This document shows, one piece after another, positions 33,176 through 42,566 of a stretch of DNA of 64,000 nt. Source of the stretch: Oscillospiraceae bacterium. GTDB taxonomy: Bacteria > Bacillota > Clostridia > Oscillospirales > Acutalibacteraceae. A model generated the notes under the pieces. That model had not been told where the DNA came from and ran no database searches. It saw nothing but the letters and a program-made list of their open reading frames with translations. The number at the start of each line of letters is the position of its first letter. The first letter of the stretch is position 1. The stretch is taken from positions 1-64,000 of the forward strand of contig SVPA01000004.1 in NCBI GenBank assembly GCA_015066085.1, given 5' to 3'. A program made the translations under genes and the position numbers.

Positions 33176-34534
33176 ATGATAAATACACACGAAATACTTG
33201 AAACCATAACAATGATACAGGACGAAAATCTCGACATTCGTACGGTAACTATGGGAATTTCTTTGCTTGACTGTATGGACGCCGATATTGATAAGGCTTG
33301 CGAGAAGGTTTACAGTAAAATCACAAATACGGCTAAAAATCTTGTTCCTGTTTGTGAAGAAATCGAAAAAGAACTCGGTATTCCGATTATCAACAAGCGT
33401 ATTTCTGTTACTCCGATTGGAATAATTGCCTCTGCTTGTAAAGAGCAAAATCCCGTTAAGTTTGCAAAAACTCTTGAAAAGGCTGCAGTAGAGGTTGGAG
33501 TTAACTTTATTGGCGGTTACTCTGCTTTAGTGCAAAAAGGTTTTGCAGGTGCTGATATGGCACTTATCGAAAGCATACCCGAAGCCCTTGCGACAACAGA
33601 ACATGTTTGCGCTTCGGTAAATATTGGTTCGACAAAAGCAGGTATCAATATGGATGCCGTTGCAAAAATGGGTAAAATAGTTAAAGAGTGTGCAGAACTT
33701 ACAAAAGACAGACAATGCATTGGTGCGGCTAAACTTGTAGTTTTTTGTAACGCACCCGAAGATAATCCTTTTATGGCGGGGGCTTTCCACGGTGTTGGCG
33801 AACCCGATGTTGTTATAAATGTAGGAGTTTCGGGTCCCGGTGTTGTTCGTGCAGCGCTTTCGAAAAGCGAGGGGCTTGACCTTACGGGAGTTGCGGAACT
33901 TATTAAAAGAACCGCGTTTAAAATTACAAGAATGGGTCAGTTGGTAGCCCAAGAGGCCTCTAAAAGACTCGGATACCCATTCGGTATTGTTGACCTTTCA
34001 CTTGCTCCTACTCCCGCTGTTGGCGACTCGGTTGCATATATACTTGAAGAAATCGGACTTGAATGTTGCGGTTCTTGCGGAACAACTGCCGCTCTTGCAA
34101 TGCTTAATGACGCCGTTAAAAAGGGCGGTGTTATGGCCTCTTCAAGAGTTGGCGGCCTTTCGGGAGCGTTTATCCCCGTAACCGAAGACGCAGGAATGAT
34201 TCACGCCGCAACCGTCGGCGCTTTGTCAATTGAAAAACTTGAGGCTATGACTGCCGTTTGCTCGGTTGGACTTGATATGATAAATATCCCCGGCGACACT
34301 TCTGCTGAAGTTATATCCGCCCTTATAGCAGATGAAGCAGCAATAGGTATGGTTAACTCAAAAACTACTGCCGTTCGTGTAATCCCCGCTATTGGCAAAA
34401 ATGTTGGAGAAGAACTGAATTTCGGCGGACTTCTCGGAAACGGTCCCGTTATGAAAATTTCAACCTACTCCCCCGCCAAATTCATTAGCAGAGGCGGACA
34501 AATTCCTGCTCCTATGCAGAGCCTTAAAAACTAA
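33176..34534 (+). CDS. UPF0210/PFL family protein (DUF711)
   Basis: This 452-residue protein matches the conserved UPF0210 (DUF711) family, distantly like pyruvate formate-lyase. Blocks seen are [55 protein letters not shown] and [17 protein letters not shown]. No glycyl-radical motif is present, so a radical mechanism is not expected. It follows the ACT protein and ends at a terminator. The role is unknown; family identity is confident. Confidence 0.92.
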   Translation: MINTHEILETITMIQDENLDIRTVTMGISLLDCMDADIDKACEKVYSKITNTAKNLVPVCEEIEKELGIPIINKRISVTPIGIIASACKEQNPVKFAKTLEKAAVEVGVNFIGGYSALVQKGFAGADMALIESIPEALATTEHVCASVNIGSTKAGINMDAVAKMGKIVKECAELTKDRQCIGAAKLVVFCNAPEDNPFMAGAFHGVGEPDVVINVGVSGPGVVRAALSKSEGLDLTGVAELIKRTAFKITRMGQLVAQEASKRLGYPFGIVDLSLAPTPAVGDSVAYILEEIGLECCGSCGTTAALAMLNDAVKKGGVMASSRVGGLSGAFIPVTEDAGMIHAATVGALSIEKLEAMTAVCSVGLDMINIPGDTSAEVISALIADEAAIGMVNSKTTAVRVIPAIGKNVGEELNFGGLLGNGPVMKISTYSPAKFISRGGQIPAPMQSLKN

Positions 34535-34545
34535 AAACATCACTT

Positions 34546-34573
34546 ACGGTTCTCAAATTGAGAACCGTTTTTG
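34546..34573 (+). terminator. Terminator after the UPF0210 gene
   Basis: ACGGTTCTC (34546-34554) pairs with 34560-34568 and is followed by TTTTT. The remaining 120 bp to the ABC gene are AT-rich; I see no strong promoter in them. Confidence 0.85.
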
Positions 34574-34698
34574 CCTTTTTTTACTTTATTCATCAAATTA
34601 CTGCAAATTTCTTGTTTTCGTTAATAATGAGTTAACAACATAAGAGATAAAAAGTGGTAAACTTTAACTGTAAGTAAACACAAATAAGGGGTTATAAT

Positions 34699-37677
34699 AT
34701 GCTCAAACTGACAAACATAGTAAAAAATTATGTAACAGGAGATACTACCGTTTCTGCGCTTAAAGGGGTTGACCTTGTATTTAGAAAGAACGAATTTGTT
34801 TCAATTCTCGGTCATTCCGGCTGCGGTAAAACTACCCTGCTTAACATTATTGGTGGCTTGGACCAATACACCTCGGGAGATTTGTTTATTAACGGCATTT
34901 CGACCAAAAGATTTAAGGACAACGATTGGGATACCTACCGCAATCACTCGGTCGGTTTCATTTTTCAGTCTTATAATCTGATTCCGCATCAATCTGTACT
35001 GTCAAATGTTGAACTCGCCCTTACACTATCGGGTGTTTCAAAATCAGAAAGAAGAGCAAGAGCAAAGGAAGCGCTCGAAAAGGTTGGACTTGCCGACCAG
35101 ATTCATAAAAAGCCAAATCAAATGTCGGGCGGACAGATGCAGAGAGTTGCCATTGCCCGTGCCCTTGTAAATAATCCCGATATTCTCCTTGCAGACGAAC
35201 CTACGGGCGCGCTTGATACCGAAACAAGCCGTCAGATTATGGAAATTCTTAAGGAGATTTCAGGGGATAAACTCGTAATTATGGTTACTCACAACCCCGA
35301 AATTGCTGTTGATTATTCCAGCCGTATTATCCGTCTTGTCGACGGTCAGGTTACCGATGACTCAAATCCTTACATTATAAACGAAGAAGATAGCACGGTA
35401 GAAACAACTTCAGAAATTAAAAACAAGAAACAAAAGAATTCTTCTGCAAAACTCGGTAAAAAGAAGTCTATGTCTTTTGTTACCGCTCTGTCGCTTTCTC
35501 TTAACAATCTTCTTACCAAGAAGGCAAGAACAATTTTGACTTCATTTGCAGGAAGTATCGGAATTATAGGTATAGCGATGATTCTTGCCCTCTCAAACGG
35601 TATTCAGATTTATATAGACCAGGTTCAAGAAGATACCCTTTCGTCTTATCCTATTACAATTCAGGCAAAAAGTGAAAATATGACCGAAACCATATTAAAG
35701 ATAATGTCTGAAAACTCAGCGGGAAACCACGACCTTAACGCCGTTTATTCAAGCCCCGTGCTTAACAAGATGATTAACAGCATTACCAACCCCAAATATA
35801 CCGAAAACAATCTCGAAAAGTTCAAAGAATATATTGAAAACGGCGACCATAATCTTGACAACCTTATTTCCGATATCAGTTATTCCTACGATGTTGATTT
35901 TTCAGTTTTCTTTAAAGATGAAGAAGGCAAAATCATTGAGTCAGATGCTACTAAACTAATGCAGGAAACGATGGGAATGTCAATGGATGGCATGAACGGA
36001 ATGTCAGCGTTTATGGGTGGCGGAAATTCAATGGCTATCTATGAACAACTTCTCTCGGATAAAGAAGGTGGTCTGATTAGCGATATCATTTACGAACAGT
36101 ACGACCTTATTGCCGGAAATTGGCCTAAAGACTATGATGAAGTTGTACTTGTAGTAAACTCAAAAAACGAAATCAGCGATTTTGCGCTTCTCGCTTTAGG
36201 TCTTACAACGGTTGAAGAAGCAAAAGAGTCTTGGCAGTCAATCGGCGAGGGCGGTGAACTTAACACCGAAATTAAAAAGTGGTCTTATGAAGACATTTGT
36301 AATATGACCTTCAAGGTAGTACCCGTATGCAACTTCTATTCTCCCGACCCTGTAAACGGTGGTTATAAGGATATCAGCACAACCGATTCTGGTCTTTCGT
36401 ATATGTACGATAACGGAATTGAAATTAAGATTTCGGGTATATTAAGACCAAATCCTGACGCATCCTCTGCCATGATTACCGGAACGGTCGGTTATACAAA
36501 GGCGCTTACCGACAAAATTATTGACATTACCAACGAAAGCGCCATTGTAAAAGCACAAAAAGAGAATCCCGACACCGACATATTAACAGGACTTCCCTTT
36601 AAACCTGAGGATTACAAGGAGCCCGACAGCAATAAAAAAGCAGAAGACTTTAAAAAATATGTCAGCGGGCTATCAACAGAACAAAAAGCGCAACTTTATA
36701 AGGAAATTGCCTCAACCCCCGACCCTGATGCTGTAGCAAAAGAGGTTGAACGCCAAATGAGCGGACTTACCCGAGAAAGCATTGAAGAAATGATGCTGCA
36801 GTCTTATGCCGAAGAGTCCGGTATGGATATCAATACTCTTAAAAACTATATTTCCGAACTTTCAGACGAAGAACTTTTCGGTCAGGTTCGTATGATAATG
36901 GAGGAAAAAATTAAAGAGCAGATTGCCAAGGTTACACAAGAACAACTTTCTGCTGTTCCCTCTGAGCAACTTGCCTTTATGCTAACTTCGGCGGTTTCTT
37001 CCTACACAGTAGAGCAATGTGCAAAAGCGTATGACAATTATATGCCTCCAACACATTCCGATTCTAACTATGAACAAACCCTTACTACTTTAGGGGTTGT
37101 TTCTAAAGATGTTCCGTCGGTAATTAACCTTTACGCCTCTACCTTTACAAACAAAGATAAGATTGCTGAATGTATAAGTGATTATAATAAATCTGTAGAT
37201 GAAGAAGACAGAATTACCTACACCGACTATGTCGCACTTCTTATGTCATCAATAACTACAATAATCAATGTAATTTCCTATGTTCTTATTGCATTTGTTG
37301 CTATTTCACTTGTTGTTTCTTCGATTATGATTGGTATTATTACCTATATTTCCGTTCTTGAGAGAACAAAAGAGATTGGCATACTTCGAGCAATCGGTGC
37401 ATCAAAACGAGATGTTTCACGCGTTTTCAACGCAGAAACTCTTATTGTCGGATTTACGGCGGGACTTATTGGTATAGGCTCTACTCTATTGCTTTGTATA
37501 CCGGCAAATATTCTTATCCGAGCACTTTCAGGAATTGAAAACATTGGCGCACAACTTCCTGTGGGCGGAGCAATTTTGCTTGTTATTATCAGTATGGTTC
37601 TTACCTTTGTTGCAGGACTTATTCCGTCAAGATTTGCCGCAAAGAAAGACCCTGTTGAAGCATTAAGGAGTGAATAG
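34699..37677 (+). CDS. MacB-like ABC transporter, ATPase–permease fusion
   Basis: Residues 1-230 are an ABC ATPase of the LolD/MacB type: GHSGCGKTT, MSGGQMQRVAIARAL, LADEPTGALD and the switch VMVTHN. After a Lys-rich linker comes the first helix (about 283-303). A very large outside domain of some 550 residues, rich in Asp/Glu, follows. Three C-terminal FtsX-type helices come last (about 855-885, 910-935, 955-980) with RTKEIGILRAIGASKRDV. At 992 residues it is a complete half-transporter. Relatives export peptides or give bacitracin-type resistance; the substrate here is unknown. It is coupled to a zinc-ribbon membrane protein. Confidence 0.88.
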   Translation: MLKLTNIVKNYVTGDTTVSALKGVDLVFRKNEFVSILGHSGCGKTTLLNIIGGLDQYTSGDLFINGISTKRFKDNDWDTYRNHSVGFIFQSYNLIPHQSVLSNVELALTLSGVSKSERRARAKEALEKVGLADQIHKKPNQMSGGQMQRVAIARALVNNPDILLADEPTGALDTETSRQIMEILKEISGDKLVIMVTHNPEIAVDYSSRIIRLVDGQVTDDSNPYIINEEDSTVETTSEIKNKKQKNSSAKLGKKKSMSFVTALSLSLNNLLTKKARTILTSFAGSIGIIGIAMILALSNGIQIYIDQVQEDTLSSYPITIQAKSENMTETILKIMSENSAGNHDLNAVYSSPVLNKMINSITNPKYTENNLEKFKEYIENGDHNLDNLISDISYSYDVDFSVFFKDEEGKIIESDATKLMQETMGMSMDGMNGMSAFMGGGNSMAIYEQLLSDKEGGLISDIIYEQYDLIAGNWPKDYDEVVLVVNSKNEISDFALLALGLTTVEEAKESWQSIGEGGELNTEIKKWSYEDICNMTFKVVPVCNFYSPDPVNGGYKDISTTDSGLSYMYDNGIEIKISGILRPNPDASSAMITGTVGYTKALTDKIIDITNESAIVKAQKENPDTDILTGLPFKPEDYKEPDSNKKAEDFKKYVSGLSTEQKAQLYKEIASTPDPDAVAKEVERQMSGLTRESIEEMMLQSYAEESGMDINTLKNYISELSDEELFGQVRMIMEEKIKEQIAKVTQEQLSAVPSEQLAFMLTSAVSSYTVEQCAKAYDNYMPPTHSDSNYEQTLTTLGVVSKDVPSVINLYASTFTNKDKIAECISDYNKSVDEEDRITYTDYVALLMSSITTIINVISYVLIAFVAISLVVSSIMIGIITYISVLERTKEIGILRAIGASKRDVSRVFNAETLIVGFTAGLIGIGSTLLLCIPANILIRALSGIENIGAQLPVGGAILLVIISMVLTFVAGLIPSRFAAKKDPVEALRSE

Positions 37678-37678
37678 A

Positions 37679-38110
37679 TTGAATTTTCGCTATAAGTTAA
37701 GTCAGTTTCTGTACGGACGATATATATCCTACGGCATTGACCTGCTGACCGGTGTTCTTTTAATTACCTGTATTGTCCTTTCAGTTTTAAATATTCTTAT
37801 TTCTCAAATCTTTTTACCCCTTGGCATTGTGATTGATTTAGTCGAAACCGGTCTTATTGTCTGGATGTTTTTCAGACTTTTATCAAAGAACATTCAAAAA
37901 AGGCAGGCGGAAAACAGACCTTTTTTAAATGCCTTTAATAAGATTAAGTCAAGTTTTGAACTTAAACAAAAAATGAAAAGAGAAAAAGAAACCCATATCT
38001 ACAAAAAATGCCCCCACTGCTCGGTTATTCTGCGGTTGCCGAGAAAACCGGGTGAGCATAATGTAAACTGTCCAAGATGCAAGAATAATTTTAAAGTTAA
38101 AGTAAAATAA
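37679..38110 (+). CDS. Two-TM protein with C-terminal zinc ribbon
   Basis: The 143-residue protein has two membrane helices (about 17-40 and 45-70). A basic linker follows, then a ribbon of two CxxC pairs (KKCPHCSVIL and NCPRCKNNF). I use TTG 37679 because AAGGAG ends 8 nt before it; GTG 37670 overlaps that site. It starts one base after the ABC gene stop. Its role is unknown; a helper or sensor of the transporter is possible. Confidence 0.75.
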   Translation: MNFRYKLSQFLYGRYISYGIDLLTGVLLITCIVLSVLNILISQIFLPLGIVIDLVETGLIVWMFFRLLSKNIQKRQAENRPFLNAFNKIKSSFELKQKMKREKETHIYKKCPHCSVILRLPRKPGEHNVNCPRCKNNFKVKVK

Positions 38111-38142
38111 GAAAAAGCCTCGTCAGAGGCTTTTTCTTATTT
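38105..38142. terminator. Bidirectional terminator between convergent genes
   Basis: A 17-bp perfect stem (38105-38121 with 38126-38142) overlaps the GtrA-protein stop codon. Confidence 0.9.
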
Positions 38143-38553
38143 CCTGAATACAATAAATTTACTTAAAATATAATTGAGAATTACGACTATAATACTGACA
38201 ATTAGTTTTGCGTAAAAACCGTCAATATCAAATAGGGTTTGGTTTAATCCTATGTAAATAAGAAAGGTTGGCAGAACAACTTCCACCACTCCTGTTGCAA
38301 CCCTAAGCCCTAAAAACGAAAGTGCTTCGCTAAGAAATCTCTTAAAACCACTTCCCTTTTTTTCAAAAACAAAGAATTTACTTGTTATGAAGGCAAGAAC
38401 AACTGCAACTATCCAAGCAAAGAAATTACTGATTGTAACCCCTAAATCTGTCGTAAGAACGAGCAAAGAATAGGAAATCCAGTTCGCAAAAGTTACAATT
38501 GCACCAAAAAGGATATATAAAACAACCTCTTTATATCTTTTTGACATTTTCAT
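38137..38553 (-). CDS. GtrA-family membrane protein
   Basis: GtrA-type proteins have four membrane helices and are thought to flip or handle polyprenyl-linked sugars. This 138-residue protein begins MKMSKRYKEVVLYILFGAI. The helices are at about 11-31, 38-58, 76-98 and 109-130. FITSKFFVFEKK and NYILSKFIVFRK are the family's two repeated ends. I start at ATG 38553, after AAGGGA; the longer frame overlaps the glycosyltransferase without support. It overlaps the GT2 gene end, so the two probably act together. Confidence 0.88.
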   Translation of the reverse strand: MKMSKRYKEVVLYILFGAIVTFANWISYSLLVLTTDLGVTISNFFAWIVAVVLAFITSKFFVFEKKGSGFKRFLSEALSFLGLRVATGVVEVVLPTFLIYIGLNQTLFDIDGFYAKLIVSIIVVILNYILSKFIVFRK

Positions 38554-39559
38554 TGTTTTGACTTCCCTTAATTTTAATAAGCCAAAAAGGCATTGATAAA
38601 ATTCCGAGTAGAGTTCCAACCCCATAGCAAATATGCAGCAAAGCAAAGATAAACGGTAAAAGCAGATTTGTAATTCTCGGTTTTTTAATAATTTCAATTA
38701 TAGTTGTTAAAATCACAAAAAGCGAATATGCGCCCCATAAAAGAAGAGCAAAAAGAGGATAACCCAAAAAAGAAAGAAGGGCTGAGAAAACAATACTTAA
38801 AACAAAGACAAGCGGAACAAAGTGGAAAATAGAAAAACATTTTGGAGAAACGCCAAGAGTTCTTCCTATCCAAAAACCGTTAAGGAATTTTTGCTTCAGC
38901 ATTTTAAAAAGCGTATTTCTTGTATACTGATATGAAACAATATCGGGAGAAAAGCATAACTTGTACCCCGCTTTTCGAATTCTATATGACATATCATTAT
39001 CTTCGGTTCGGTAAAGATTTTCATTATATTTCCCTACCGTGTCAAAGACCTCACGAAGATACATTCCGCAAAAAAGCGAAGAGGTATACATTTTTTGTTC
39101 AGCGTTTCTATAAGGGGCAATGCTGCTTCCGAACATCGATTGTTCAGCACAAAGCAGAGTTTCTCTAAAAGAGTTTGCATCTTCAATAAGGTTTGGGCGT
39201 CTTCCCCCGCAAACCTTTTCTCCGCTTTTGATAATTTCAACATTCTTTGAGATAAAATCACTCGGAATAGCACCATGAGCATCTACTCTAACAAGAACAT
39301 CGCCCGTATAGTTATCTAAAACAACATTATTACCGCTTGGCAAAACCTTGCCCCTATTAAGCAATACCTTAACATCGGCAAAACCCGAACTGTTTTGAGC
39401 AAAGTTTTTCATTATCTGAAGAGTGTTGTCTTCGGACATACTGTCGACAAGCAGAACCTCGATATTTTCGTGAGGATAATCCTGGCAAGTCAAATCCGCA
39501 AGTATGCGCGAAAGACTTTTTTCTTCGTTTCTTGCAACTATTGCAAAAGATACCTTCAT
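38531..39559 (-). CDS. GT2-family glycosyltransferase
   Basis: The GT-A domain (residues 1-220) opens VSFAIVARNEEKSLSRIL and has the metal motif VRVDAHGAI (DxD-like). Its acceptor-side block is YRTEDNDMSYRIRKAGY, where ED lies in place of the family's general base. Three or so C-terminal membrane helices (about 245-315) anchor it. It resembles exopolysaccharide (ExoA-type) transferases. With GtrA downstream it likely decorates an envelope polymer or lipid carrier; the sugar is unknown. Confidence 0.88.
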   Translation of the reverse strand: MKVSFAIVARNEEKSLSRILADLTCQDYPHENIEVLLVDSMSEDNTLQIMKNFAQNSSGFADVKVLLNRGKVLPSGNNVVLDNYTGDVLVRVDAHGAIPSDFISKNVEIIKSGEKVCGGRRPNLIEDANSFRETLLCAEQSMFGSSIAPYRNAEQKMYTSSLFCGMYLREVFDTVGKYNENLYRTEDNDMSYRIRKAGYKLCFSPDIVSYQYTRNTLFKMLKQKFLNGFWIGRTLGVSPKCFSIFHFVPLVFVLSIVFSALLSFLGYPLFALLLWGAYSLFVILTTIIEIIKKPRITNLLLPFIFALLHICYGVGTLLGILSMPFWLIKIKGSQNNENVKKI

Positions 39560-39631
39560 ATAAACTCCAAAAAAATGATTTTAACTTATTATAACACAAA
39601 ATCTTAAAAGTTTAAAGTCAATTTTAAATGA

Positions 39632-39660
39632 TTGACTATTAAGCAGTGTACAATTATAAT
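39632..39660 (+). promoter_or_regulatory. Promoter of the YbaK-type deacylase
   Basis: TTGACT (39632-39637) and TATAAT (39655-39660) are 17 bp apart, 37 bp before the gene. Confidence 0.8.
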
Positions 39661-39697
39661 TTTATTATGCTTTAATTAAATTTAAGGAGATTTATAA

Positions 39698-40168
39698 ATG
39701 GCAATAGAAAAGGTAAAAGAATATTTTGAAAAGCACGGTATTGCCGACCGAATTCAAGAATTTGACGTTTCAAGTGCAACCGTTGCACTTGCTGCACAAG
39801 CACTTGGCTGTGCTCCCGAAAGAATTGCAAAAACGCTCTCTTTTAAGGCGGAAGGAAAATGCATATTGATTGTCGCTGCGGGAGATGTTAAGGTTGATAA
39901 TTCAAAATTCAAGGCATATTTTGGTTTTAAGGCGAAGATGCCCTCATTTGACGAGGTTGAAGAACTTTGCGGCCATAGTGTTGGAGGAGTTTGTCCCTTT
40001 GCCGTCAAAGAGAATGTTGAGGTTTATCTTGACGATTCACTAAACCGCTTTGAAACCGTTTTTCCTGCTTGCGGAAGCAGTAATAGTGCTATTGAAATGA
40101 CAATTGCTGAACTTGAAAAATATTCAAACAGCAAAGCAACCATTGATGTTTGCAAACCTATGATATAA
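39698..40168 (+). CDS. YbaK/EbsC-family aminoacyl-tRNA deacylase
   Basis: This stand-alone editing domain hydrolyses mischarged tRNA, typically Cys- or Ala-tRNA(Pro). The 156-residue product has TVALAAQALGCAPERIAKTLSF, the lysine in GDVKVDNSKFKAYF, and GHSVGGVCPFA. The C-terminal block is FPACGSSNSAIEMT. Length and motifs fit the Cys-tRNA(Pro) deacylase-like group. AAGGAGA lies before ATG. It is a single gene between its promoter and terminator. The exact tRNA target is not shown by sequence. Confidence 0.88.
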   Translation: MAIEKVKEYFEKHGIADRIQEFDVSSATVALAAQALGCAPERIAKTLSFKAEGKCILIVAAGDVKVDNSKFKAYFGFKAKMPSFDEVEELCGHSVGGVCPFAVKENVEVYLDDSLNRFETVFPACGSSNSAIEMTIAELEKYSNSKATIDVCKPMI

Positions 40169-40202
40169 AAAATCCCGAGGAATAAAATTTCCTCGGGATT
40201 TT
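40169..40202. terminator. Bidirectional terminator between the deacylase gene and malQ
   Basis: AAAATCCCGAGGAA (40169-40182) pairs with 40189-40202, between convergent genes. Confidence 0.9.
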
Positions 40203-40203
40203 A

Positions 40204-41685
40204 TTATTCTGCTTTTTTATCTCTGAAATACAGTTTTGTCAAATCGAAAAGGACTTCTGCCAACCAGTCATTTATACAGATTCCGTCAATACGCCACTTC
40301 CAGTTTTGTCCAACGGTTGAAGGGGTGTTAGTTCTTGCCGATGAGTCAAGGCCGATAATGTCCTGCATTGTAAGTATGCAGACGTCACCCACCGACATCA
40401 TTGCAGTTTTAATCATTGCCCAGTTTATTCCTTCTTGACCTACCCTCATATAGTTGCTGGCAAAATCAAGTTCCTCACTGCTAGCGCTGTTTGCCCAACC
40501 GATAATTGTATCGTTATCGTGTGTACCCGTATAAACAACACAGTTTTTATTGTAGTTATGAGGCAGATATTCGCTTTCGCTATCTGTGCTAAAGGCAAAT
40601 TGCAGGACCTTCATACCCGGAAAGCCTGTCTTTTCAACCATTTTAAGCACCTGAGGAGTTAAAAAGCCAAGGTCTTCGGCAATAATGGGCAGATTTTCTC
40701 CAAACTCTTTTTTAAAAGCATTAAAGAGAGACATATTAGGCCCTTTAAGCCATTTTCCATTCTTTGCGGTTGTTTCGCCGTAAGGCACTGCCCAATAGGA
40801 CTCAAATCCTCTAAAATGGTCTATTCTGACCATATCGTAAAGTTTTAGTGCGTGACCCATTCGCCGTTTCCACCAACTAAATCCGTCTTTTTTCATAAAC
40901 GACCAATTATAGAGAGGATTGCCCCAGAGTTGACCCTCAGCGGAAAAAGCGTCGGGAGGACAACCCGCAACCGCTTTAGGTTTAAGGTTTTTATCAAGAC
41001 TAAACTGCTCGGGCTCAGACCATACATCAACCGAATCAAACGCTACATAGATTGGGATATCACCGATAAATTTAATACCTTTTTCGTTTGCATATTCCTT
41101 AAGTTTAAACCACTGCTGATAAAACTTAAACTGTAAAAAATGATAAAAATCAATAATTTCCGATTGAGAGTTTTTAAGATTTTCAATAGTCGAAGTTTCT
41201 CTAAAACGCAAGGGCTTATCCCAGTTTTCCCAGGAAATATCGTTGTTCAAGTTCTTCAGCGCCATAAAAAGAGCATATTCATCAAGCCAAAACGAATTTC
41301 CCTTACAAAAATCGTAGTAGTCTTGGTCCGCCTTAAAACGCGAAAAGGCAATTTTAAGAAGTTTTATTCGATTCTCATATAGTTTTCCGTAATCTACCAA
41401 GGACGGCTCTTCCCCAAAATCGAAAGAGTTAAACTCATCATCGCTAATAAGACCCTCTTCTATTAAGAATTCAGGGTCGATAAAATAAGGGTTTCCGGCA
41501 TATGAGGAAAAAGACTGATAGGGCGAATCGCCATAGTTAGTGGGATTAAGCGGTAAAATTTGCCACCAGGTTTGCCCTGCTTCATTTAAGAAATCAACAA
41601 ATCTGTAAGCCTCTTTTCCAAGTGTTCCGATTCCTCCTTTTGAAGAAAGCGAAAAAATAGGCATTAAAACTCCGCTTGTTCTCAT
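40204..41685 (-). CDS. malQ: 4-alpha-glucanotransferase
   Basis: MalQ (GH77) moves glucan chains between maltodextrins in the cytoplasm. MRTSGVLMPIFSLSSKGGIG and WWQILPLNPTNYGDSPYQS open the enzyme. DMVRIDHFRGFESYW holds the nucleophile Asp, IIAEDLGFLT the acid/base Glu, and YTGTHDNDT the third carboxylate. The length, 493, is normal. It follows an ABC importer, so the cluster is for maltodextrin or starch-fragment use. Start ATG 41685. Confidence 0.96.
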   Translation of the reverse strand: MRTSGVLMPIFSLSSKGGIGTLGKEAYRFVDFLNEAGQTWWQILPLNPTNYGDSPYQSFSSYAGNPYFIDPEFLIEEGLISDDEFNSFDFGEEPSLVDYGKLYENRIKLLKIAFSRFKADQDYYDFCKGNSFWLDEYALFMALKNLNNDISWENWDKPLRFRETSTIENLKNSQSEIIDFYHFLQFKFYQQWFKLKEYANEKGIKFIGDIPIYVAFDSVDVWSEPEQFSLDKNLKPKAVAGCPPDAFSAEGQLWGNPLYNWSFMKKDGFSWWKRRMGHALKLYDMVRIDHFRGFESYWAVPYGETTAKNGKWLKGPNMSLFNAFKKEFGENLPIIAEDLGFLTPQVLKMVEKTGFPGMKVLQFAFSTDSESEYLPHNYNKNCVVYTGTHDNDTIIGWANSASSEELDFASNYMRVGQEGINWAMIKTAMMSVGDVCILTMQDIIGLDSSARTNTPSTVGQNWKWRIDGICINDWLAEVLFDLTKLYFRDKKAE

Positions 41686-41711
41686 AAAACGCTCCGTTTC
41701 CGTATGTCCTT

Positions 41712-42566
41712 TTAACCCTTAACTGCACCCGAAAGCACACCTTTGATTATATATTTCTGACACACAAAATAAATTAAAATTATTGGCAGAAGACAAAGAA
41801 TAATAAGCGCCATGGTAGCACCGTAATTAACCTGACCGTAACTGCCTTGAAGATATTGAATCTGAATGGGTATTGTTCTAAACTGTTTTTTATCAAGAAC
41901 GAGGTAAGGAAGCAGATAGTCGTTCCATACCCACATTACCTCAAGAATACCGACCGAAATATAGGTTGACTTCATTACGGGCGCTACAACACGAAAGAAA
42001 AGTTCAAGGGTGTTGCACCCGTCAATAGTAGCCGCTTCTTCAATCTCCATTGGAATCCCCTTTACAAACCCGTTAAAGAGAAAAATCGCAAGTCCTGCGC
42101 CAAAACCAAGGTAAACTATAGGAATTGTAATCGGCGTATCAAGGCCCAGGGTGTTTGCCGTTTTAGAAAGGGTAAACATCACCATTTGAAAGGGCACAAT
42201 CATCGAGAAAATACAAAAATAATAGATGATTTTACAAAATAGTGAATTCACACGGTTTATATACCAAGCCGCCATTGAAGTACAAAGTAGAATTAGTCCT
42301 ACCGATAAAACGGTTATTACAATACTGTTAAGTATTGCAAAATAAAAGGGGTAATTCCCGTGGAGCACTCCCGTAATATAATTTTCCAGACCTGAAAAAG
42401 AGAGATTGTCGGGCAGAGAAAACAGCGAGGTTTTTATAGCATCATTGCTTTTAAAGGAGTTATAAAAAATTACAACTACGGGGAAAAACCAAACAACCGA
42501 AAATAGAGAAAAAAGCACGGTGAGAAGCGAGTTTTTGAGTCTGGTTCTATTACTGCTGATTTCCAT
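41712..42566 (-). CDS. Carbohydrate ABC transporter permease (MalG-type)
   Basis: The 284-residue protein has six membrane helices. The ATPase-docking EAA loop, EEAATIDGCNTLELFFRVVAP, is seen here as two adjoining parts around residues 183-203. It is the second permease, placed next to MalF-type and MalQ genes. It begins directly at the end of the upstream permease (one-base overlap). No ATPase gene is in the operon, so a shared MsmX-type ATPase is expected (inference from the family). Confidence 0.9.
   Translation of the reverse strand: MEISSNRTRLKNSLLTVLFSLFSVVWFFPVVVIFYNSFKSNDAIKTSLFSLPDNLSFSGLENYITGVLHGNYPFYFAILNSIVITVLSVGLILLCTSMAAWYINRVNSLFCKIIYYFCIFSMIVPFQMVMFTLSKTANTLGLDTPITIPIVYLGFGAGLAIFLFNGFVKGIPMEIEEAATIDGCNTLELFFRVVAPVMKSTYISVGILEVMWVWNDYLLPYLVLDKKQFRTIPIQIQYLQGSYGQVNYGATMALIILCLLPIILIYFVCQKYIIKGVLSGAVKG

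Noticed and set aside
33527..33952. Minus-strand frames inside the UPF0210 gene
   Set aside because: They are shadows of the strongly conserved plus-strand protein and have no RBS.
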